Below, piece after piece: positions 58,637-64,000 of a DNA stretch of 64,000 nt. The position numbers and the translations under genes were made by a program. The first letter of the stretch is position 1, and every line of letters starts with the position of its first letter. Source of the stretch: Paracentrotus lividus (lineage: Eukaryota > Echinodermata > Echinoidea > Camarodonta > Echinidae); contig CALNVZ010000174.1 in NCBI GenBank assembly GCA_940671915.1, positions 79,917,136 to 79,981,135 on the forward strand, in the 5' to 3' direction. Under the pieces are notes generated by a model. That model was given only the letters and a program-made list of their open reading frames with translations, did no database searches and was not told where the DNA came from.

Positions 58637-59742
58637 TAAGTCCATCTTTTTTATTAAGGGATCTTCATCTTTCTTCATTAGTCCAGTTGATATACACCAT
58701 CAGCATTAATGCTATTTTGCAGATATGTACAGTAGCTTATAGCTGTGTGTATGAACGGGTGTCAATAATGTGGTATTGAGATTCCTCCTGTTTACCGGTC
58801 ATTTTGTAGGCTACATGTGCATTTTGCTGAAAGGACACCCATACTCCCATATGACCCATTCATATAATTAAAAAAATGCGTTATTACCATGGTCGCCTGT
58901 TGGCACCATATAACACTAGTGACAAGGGAAACTGATTTTACTCCCATTTTGCCAAAAAGCGCCCTCCCTTGTTGAGTTATGTACCGTTGGAAAGCTGGGA
59001 ACGGTAGTTTTTATATGAATACAAACACTAGGGGTATTGTTTGAGTTATCCTTTTGAAAATTTTAAATGAAGTGAGAGAATCCAGTTTTGGGGAAAAAGT
59101 GCCTGGTAATGAAAGGGTTTAAAAGCTAAGCTTGAGTTGTTGCAGCCAAAATTATTTGGGATGAATTTGTAAGTTACGTCCTCATATTGTTCCATTCACA
59201 TATACCTACATATGATTATATTCATGTTTCATTATTCAAAATTATCTTTAAAGTGTCTGGCATACATGCATTTTCTGTGTATTAATTGGGCTTTAGAATT
59301 TATACTCTTCAAATGTATTCTGAATGTCTTTTGTCACTACTGTCTTGGCGTCACTTCTAATAACCTAAAGGTCCCTGAGATTGATTGGACTCTGAACACA
59401 GTTTTGAAGTGGTCAATTACCCATGGGAGACTGCCTCTGTTTGTTCTTTTTATTAATGTTAGATTTAATATTCAATTTTGAATGTGATTGACAAGATGGT
59501 GTAGTGATTGTAACCACTTATCCAAGTTTACAAATTGATTCTCATTGTGTTATTGTCATCAATGGGCAAATATGCCTCTATTTGATTAGATATTATTAAA
59601 TATTAGATATATCTACATGTTAGTGGATGTTATCAGTTCATTCAACTTGACGAAATGATAATAGATCCATTGTATATATTGTAATTTATGAATAAACAGT
59701 AATTTTATTTGTTTAATATTTCAATTTGTTTAATATTTCAAT
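58637..59742. other. Unassigned intergenic sequence
   Basis: The 89-codon frame at 59212-59481 has no recognisable motif. No repeats recognised. Confidence 0.4.
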
Positions 59743-61300
59743 TGAAAGGCCAAGAAGAGTCGGTCAGTGTCATTGAGGAAGGGCAAGGTGGTTGAGAGGA
59801 GATTTCGTATTGGAGATGAGGATATACCTCGGGTCTCTGAGAAAGGGGTGAAGAGTTTGGGACGTTGGTATGAGGACAAGTTGAATGACAGGCATCGAGG
59901 GATACAGTTCTATGATAAAGTGGTAGAGTGGTTAAAGAAGGTGGATAGGACATTGATCCTTGGGAATGCGAAGGTGTGGTGCTGCCAGTATGGGTTGTTG
60001 CCACGGATTATGTGGCAACTGCAGGTGTATGAGGTGGCAGTTTCGAGAGTTGAGAGGATACAGCAAAAGATGAACTCGTTCTACCGGAAGTGGTTAGGTG
60101 TTCCACGAATGTTGATGGATTTGGCATTCTTTTGTAGATCTGGAAATCTAAGGCTTCCTAATCCTATGGTGTCAGTGGTAGAAGAGTACAAGGCTGGGAA
60201 AGTTAGGTTGGTCATGATGATGAGAGAGTCGGAGGATCAGACAATAGCTGATTCTAGGCCACCGATCCGTATCGAGAGAAAATGGAGGGCTTAAGAGGCT
60301 GCGGATGAAGCCGTGGCAATGGCTAAGTGGAAGGAGATGCATGGTGCTGTCCAAGTGGGTAGGAGCGGAGTAGGGTATCATCGTGGTATGAGATGGTATA
60401 GCAAGCAAGGCAGGAAGGGTAGGAGGGATTTGGTGGTTGAGGCGGTCAAGGAGAAAGAGGAGGAATGTCGTTTGGCGAAAGCTGCACAGCAGGGTGTGCA
60501 TTGTGCATGGACTCGTTGGGAAGAGGTGAAGCAGAGGAAGGTCTCCTGGGACCAACTCAGGACGATGTCGTCTGGAGCTGTGCGCTTTGTGATCAGTTCC
60601 ACCTTTGATGTCCTGCCAACGCCAGTGAATTTGAAGAGGTGGGGTTGTGTGGAGGACGACAGCTGCAAGGTTTGCAGGAAGGCAAGAGGGTCATTAGAGC
60701 ATGTCCTGTCAGCTTGTGGAGGTTATTGGAAGCCTATACGTGGAGGCATAACCAGGTGTTGAAGGAGATGGGAGCTTTGGCAAGGGCAGCGGTAGAGGCG
60801 AGGAAGAAGAATGGACCCCCAAGGGTGAGGGTATCAAGTTTGTCAAGAAGGGGACAAGGTGCAGCAAGTCTAGGCAGAGACAAGGTGTGGGTGGATTGTT
60901 AGCTGCTGCGGACGACTGGGAGGTGCGTGTAGATGAGGGGAATAGAACTGTGCCGGAAGAGGTGCTAGTGACAGCCCTGCAGCTGTATATGGTTTTAGTG
61001 GCTAAGTCAGTCCGGAATATTGTGATGGTGGAGTTGACAGTGCCATGGGAGACGAGGATAGAGGAGGCCAGGGAGAGGAAGTTGGATACATAGGTATGCG
61101 AGTCTGAAGCAGGAGTGTGAGCAGAATGGGTGGGGAGCGGAGGTGCACACTGTCGAGGTCGGGTGCAGGGGTTTGCGGGAGGTTCCGTTAGAAGGTGGAT
61201 CCGAGCAATGGGGTTCAGTGGTAGGGAGGGGGAGTGGTGGGTGAGGAGAATGTGTGGGGCAGCTGAGACAGGCTCGGCTTGGGTGGTTCAAAAGGCATCT
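59743..61300 (+). pseudogene. RLE-type non-LTR retrotransposon ORF, 3' half, decayed
   Basis: Reads on the plus strand from a post-catalytic RT region (VKSLGRWYEDKLND, NAKVWCCQYGLLPRIMWQLQ, FYRKWLGVPR). It continues past a TAA at 60292 in the same frame to DVLPTPVNLKRWGCVEDDSC and CKVCRKARGSLEHVLSAC, a complete CCHC knuckle. After a frameshift (about 60730) come TWRHNQVLKEMGALARAAVE. After another (about 60830) come GVGGLLAAADDWEVRVDEG and IVMVELTVPWETRIEEARER. After a third (about 61090) come YASLKQECEQNGWGAEVHTV and EVGCRGL. In the endonuclease the usual Arg-Pro-Asp before the ELTVP strand reads LQLYMV, so a predicted catalytic Asp is lost. Homologous in domain order to 39861-41368 on the other strand. 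The RT catalytic core is missing. Confidence 0.82.
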
Positions 61301-61609
61301 TAGTGCTTTTTAGACAATCTCTTAGGTGTCAACGGGGGTGCTGTCCAGGGTATTCCAGCATAGCACTGGCCAGCCAGGGGGAGGTGTACAGTCCTTAAAT
61401 GGCGGAAACACCAATGATCCCTGGTGTGCTGCTGATGACCCGTTGACATCTGCGGAACTTAAGATCTTTTCATATTTTTTTTATTGTCTGAATAACTCCT
61501 TAATGTGTACATATCACATATTCAATTTGCCCATTGACTGTAACAACATAACATTGGTTGTACATGTGTTGTGTATGCTCATTATTGAGTCATATTGCTT
61601 ATTGAAAAA
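61301..61609. other. Probable retrotransposon 3' flank
   Basis: GC-richer until about 61460 (CAGCATAGCACTGGCCAGCC), then AT-rich; no frame of interest. Confidence 0.4.
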
Positions 61610-62060
61610 AAATTGGAGTTTTAGGTGAATTCCTTTGTATTCTTTTGTTTTAATACTTTCTATTGTCTTTGATTGTTTTTGTTTTAATGTATTTCTTAAT
61701 GTTTTGCGTTTTTTATGTTTCTGAAATGTACCTTGATTGATTTCAAGATATCCAAGATGATGCTAAAGACCTTTTAGATAAAAGTAGATGCAATTAAGAA
61801 TGTGGTAGTACAATTTAGGGGATAGGTGCATTCAGTACACAAATGGGCAATAATTGAATTTTTTTGTATTTTAAAAATTTCCTAATTAGACGTCAAAACG
61901 GTCTTTACTTAATAACTTTAAATACAAAGACTGAATTTTGTCTATTCTGACTTGGGGAGGGGTCTCGGCCAATTTTAACCACTTTAACCGCTGCCAACCC
62001 CAAATATGCCTTTTGGTGAAATTTTTTTTTAAATGTAGTGCAACTATTGTTTTTAAAAAA
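61610..62060 (+). mobile_element. Partial second copy of the palindromic mariner-like element
   Basis: AATTCCTTTGTATTCTTTTG through CTATTGTCTT (61628-61670) and AACCCCAAATATGC through GTAGTGCAACTATTG (61991-62050) match 56830-56870 and 56925-56970 of the element at 55360-57662, in the same order and orientation. About 290 bp of other sequence lies between the two matches. Confidence 0.6.
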
Positions 62061-63320
62061 CGAACTTATAAAAAAAAAAAAATATATTATCGTCTTGATA
62101 TTTCCTCCATTTCTATGACTGTACAGTTGTTGTATATCAAGGGGGAAAAATCAGATCGTTGCCAATCCTGACAATAAAACTTTCATACTTGCATACTGTA
62201 AAATGCACACAATAGGATCGGCTTTCATTTCTATCACAGTAATTTTAGGATAAATATTTCATATCATCTCCTAAAATTAGAACCAATCCGTAATATTATT
62301 ACTGAACATTATTAGAAATGTGCATCAACAGTATAGGCTACGTATTCATATGGCTACGATTGTCTCATCTCGCTTCTCCCCGTACTCGCTATTGCATAGA
62401 GGCATGACGTCATAGCTCACATGCAAACGATGATGTCATAGTTATTCCATTGTGTCACAAGGTTGCATGTTCTGTGGTATCAATGCTTTGCTTATTATAC
62501 CCAAAAATAAATTACCCTCTAAATTAATGTGTAAGTTGTTTTAAATGTCTTTAAATCATAAAACAGTGTGCTGTCATCAAATATTTCGTTTAAATGACTT
62601 TTAAAAGTACAGTGCAAAAACACCCCTCTGTGAATAATCGATTAGTTTGCTTTTTTCATTCCAATACTTTCTCTGACAAGGTACTGTGGACTTTTGTCAG
62701 ATATTGCTTTAATCAATAAATCAGAACTGATGTATACATGTTTGGGCGTGTCACTATATAATCTGCTTGACTTATAAGTGACCTTTTTCCTTGTGAACGG
62801 CGTTCAAAATCAGACATATTCTGCACGTATTATGAAGGCATTTGAATTTTGGTGAGTGTTTTTGCTCAAAGTACTGTGGGTTAACTTGAATTCCGAATAG
62901 GACACCCGGGTTTCACTGAAAGAACACATGTAACTGTATGTCGAGAATGCATCTGCTTAACGTATAAACAAAAAAATTATTTTTAATGATTATTTCCCCC
63001 AAACCTCATAGCATAATCCGTTGTGATATGTGACTCTGACGCTAGAGTGCGCTGCCTAGTGAGACTAAACGGAGCTATATGTTACATTTAGGTTACACAA
63101 ATTAAAAAGCCCTAACATGCACATGTAGCTAGATAACTGTTGGTTCATTGCCTAATGGAATACGCAGAATAATAAATGGTTCCCACAGCAACTATCACAT
63201 CATTTTTCAACCCCTGTCATATTGCTTCTTTTATTTTTTTCAAGATCAGTCATGTGGAAAATCACCCAAAGGATGCATGATTTCAATAATGCTTCTTAAT
63301 TAAGTCTACAGTACGCTGAT
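62061..63320. other. Unassigned sequence
   Basis: No gene or repeat recognised. Confidence 0.45.
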
Positions 63321-63322
63321 AT

Positions 63323-63502
63323 AGCATTAACACACTCCCGAGCGTGCATTAGCAGTGAATGCAGTGCACCGCGAGATAGCTTTAGATAGGAGTCCCGCTG
63401 CAATGAGCCGCATGCGAGTAATGCAGCGTACCCCATTCTGAAGCATCGAGCAATCACTGCATTTATGTTTTATCGCACAATACAGGGAAGTGTGTTAATG
63501 CT
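63323..63502. mobile_element. Small TIR/hairpin element, ~180 bp
   Basis: AGCATTAACACACTCCC at the left mirrors GGAAGTGTGTTAATGCT at the right. The interior has paired GCAGTGAATGCAGTGCA-like and TCACTGCATT phrases. No clear target duplication. Confidence 0.6.
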
Positions 63503-63533
63503 TTTATAAAATTGCGACATTTTTCTAGCTCTA

Positions 63534-63610
63534 GTAGATCTTGAGTTACTTGCCCAAAAAATTCCAAGGGATTATCCCTTGGAACTTTTGGTAAGTAGCT
63601 CAAGATCTAC
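63534..63610. repeat. 77-bp near-perfect palindrome
   Basis: GTAGATCTTGAGTTACTTGC and AAATTCCAAGGGAT on the left are mirrored by ATCCCTTGGAACTTTTGG and GTAAGTAGCTCAAGATCTAC on the right, with a centre of only a few bases near 63572. Downstream to 64000 no gene is convincing; the 104-codon plus frame at 63579-63893 starts inside the palindrome. Confidence 0.9.
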
Positions 63611-64000
63611 ATCATGGTCGTCATCCAAGAAAGTAAACAATCGATCCCCACCGGGAGTGTGTTATCACTTTTTTTTTTGCGCAGAAAAATGCAAGCTGGT
63701 GAATTGCGTCGAAAAAATAGCATCACATGTGACGCGTTTTGACCAACCACGATGCGTAAAATCACAGAGCCATTTTATAATGCAAAATATATCTACATTA
63801 TGTATATATAATACAGTCATTTTATTTATTTGCAGTTTTCAAATAAAAGGTTATTACATTTTGAGGGGAGGGAGAATTATGTGTACTGATTAAAAAAAAA
63901 ATTAAAAAAGGGTCACCATAAGATGTATCATGCAGTACCCTGGGCACTGTTTTACACTGCGGTACCATGTTGTAAAACACCATCTTGTGTTAGTACAATT

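Noticed and set aside
59738..60004. Pro/Ser/Thr-rich minus-strand frames at 59738-60668
   Set aside because: Antisense of the RLE-type retrotransposon frame.

Overview
The window looks like nuclear DNA of a marine invertebrate, most likely an echinoderm such as a sea urchin; the species cannot be read from the sequence. The reasons are intron-rich animal genes with GT-AG introns of up to about 11 kb, AT-rich intergenic DNA, very dense and nested transposon remnants (tRNA-derived SINEs, CR1/L2-like, RLE-type and Penelope-like retroelements, TIR and hairpin elements, Helitron-like elements with tandem 'TGACCTTTGACC' monomers), abundant homopolymer and microsatellite tracts, and two assembly gaps (23066-23870 and 41223-41322). 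No operons, CRISPR arrays or bacterial genes are present.

Two host genes are supported. A MUS81-type structure-specific DNA endonuclease lies on the minus strand. Five exons with consistent splice phases cover the nuclease core and part of the C-terminal helix-hairpin-helix region (29727-29490, 18646-18530, 17292-17197, 12196-12071, 11007-10904). Its N-terminal exons and last exon(s) were not found. A lysocardiolipin/1-acylglycerol-3-phosphate acyltransferase (LCLAT1/AGPAT family) lies on the plus strand, with three consecutive exons (42991-43161, 49822-50008, 51480-51611) carrying the NHRTRLD and FPEG motifs; its 3' part was not found. A further 40-codon terminal exon on the minus strand (30983-30863) is plausible but unidentified.

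Layout: 0.6-10.8 kb is a 45/39-bp minisatellite that has been split by a 6.2-kb foldback element, which has itself received a 3.7-kb foldback element, a Helitron-like element, a SINE and small TIR elements. 10.9-18.7 kb holds the MUS81 3' exons, with one exon squeezed between two repeats. 18.7-25 kb is repeat-derived DNA with an 805-base gap. 25.1-28.8 kb is a palindromic element split by a 3.1-kb TIR element. 29.4-34.8 kb holds a MUS81 exon and a TIR element of about 4.6 kb. 35.2-38.6 kb is a triplicated low-complexity unit with a Helitron-like insertion. 39.9-41.4 kb is a dead RLE-type retrotransposon. 42.9-51.6 kb is the acyltransferase gene with a second LINE fragment in its first intron. 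52.7-64 kb contains a Penelope-like tail, a promoter-like block, small TIR elements, a palindromic mariner-like element, a CR1/L2-like 3' end, a second RLE-type retrotransposon and short palindromes.

The two host genes show no functional link. I found no convincing new multigene system. The most notable structures are the datable nest of foldback elements inside the minisatellite and the precise insertions that can be read from target-site duplications and from the undamaged partner arm. All homology statements come from recognising motifs by eye, not from searches.
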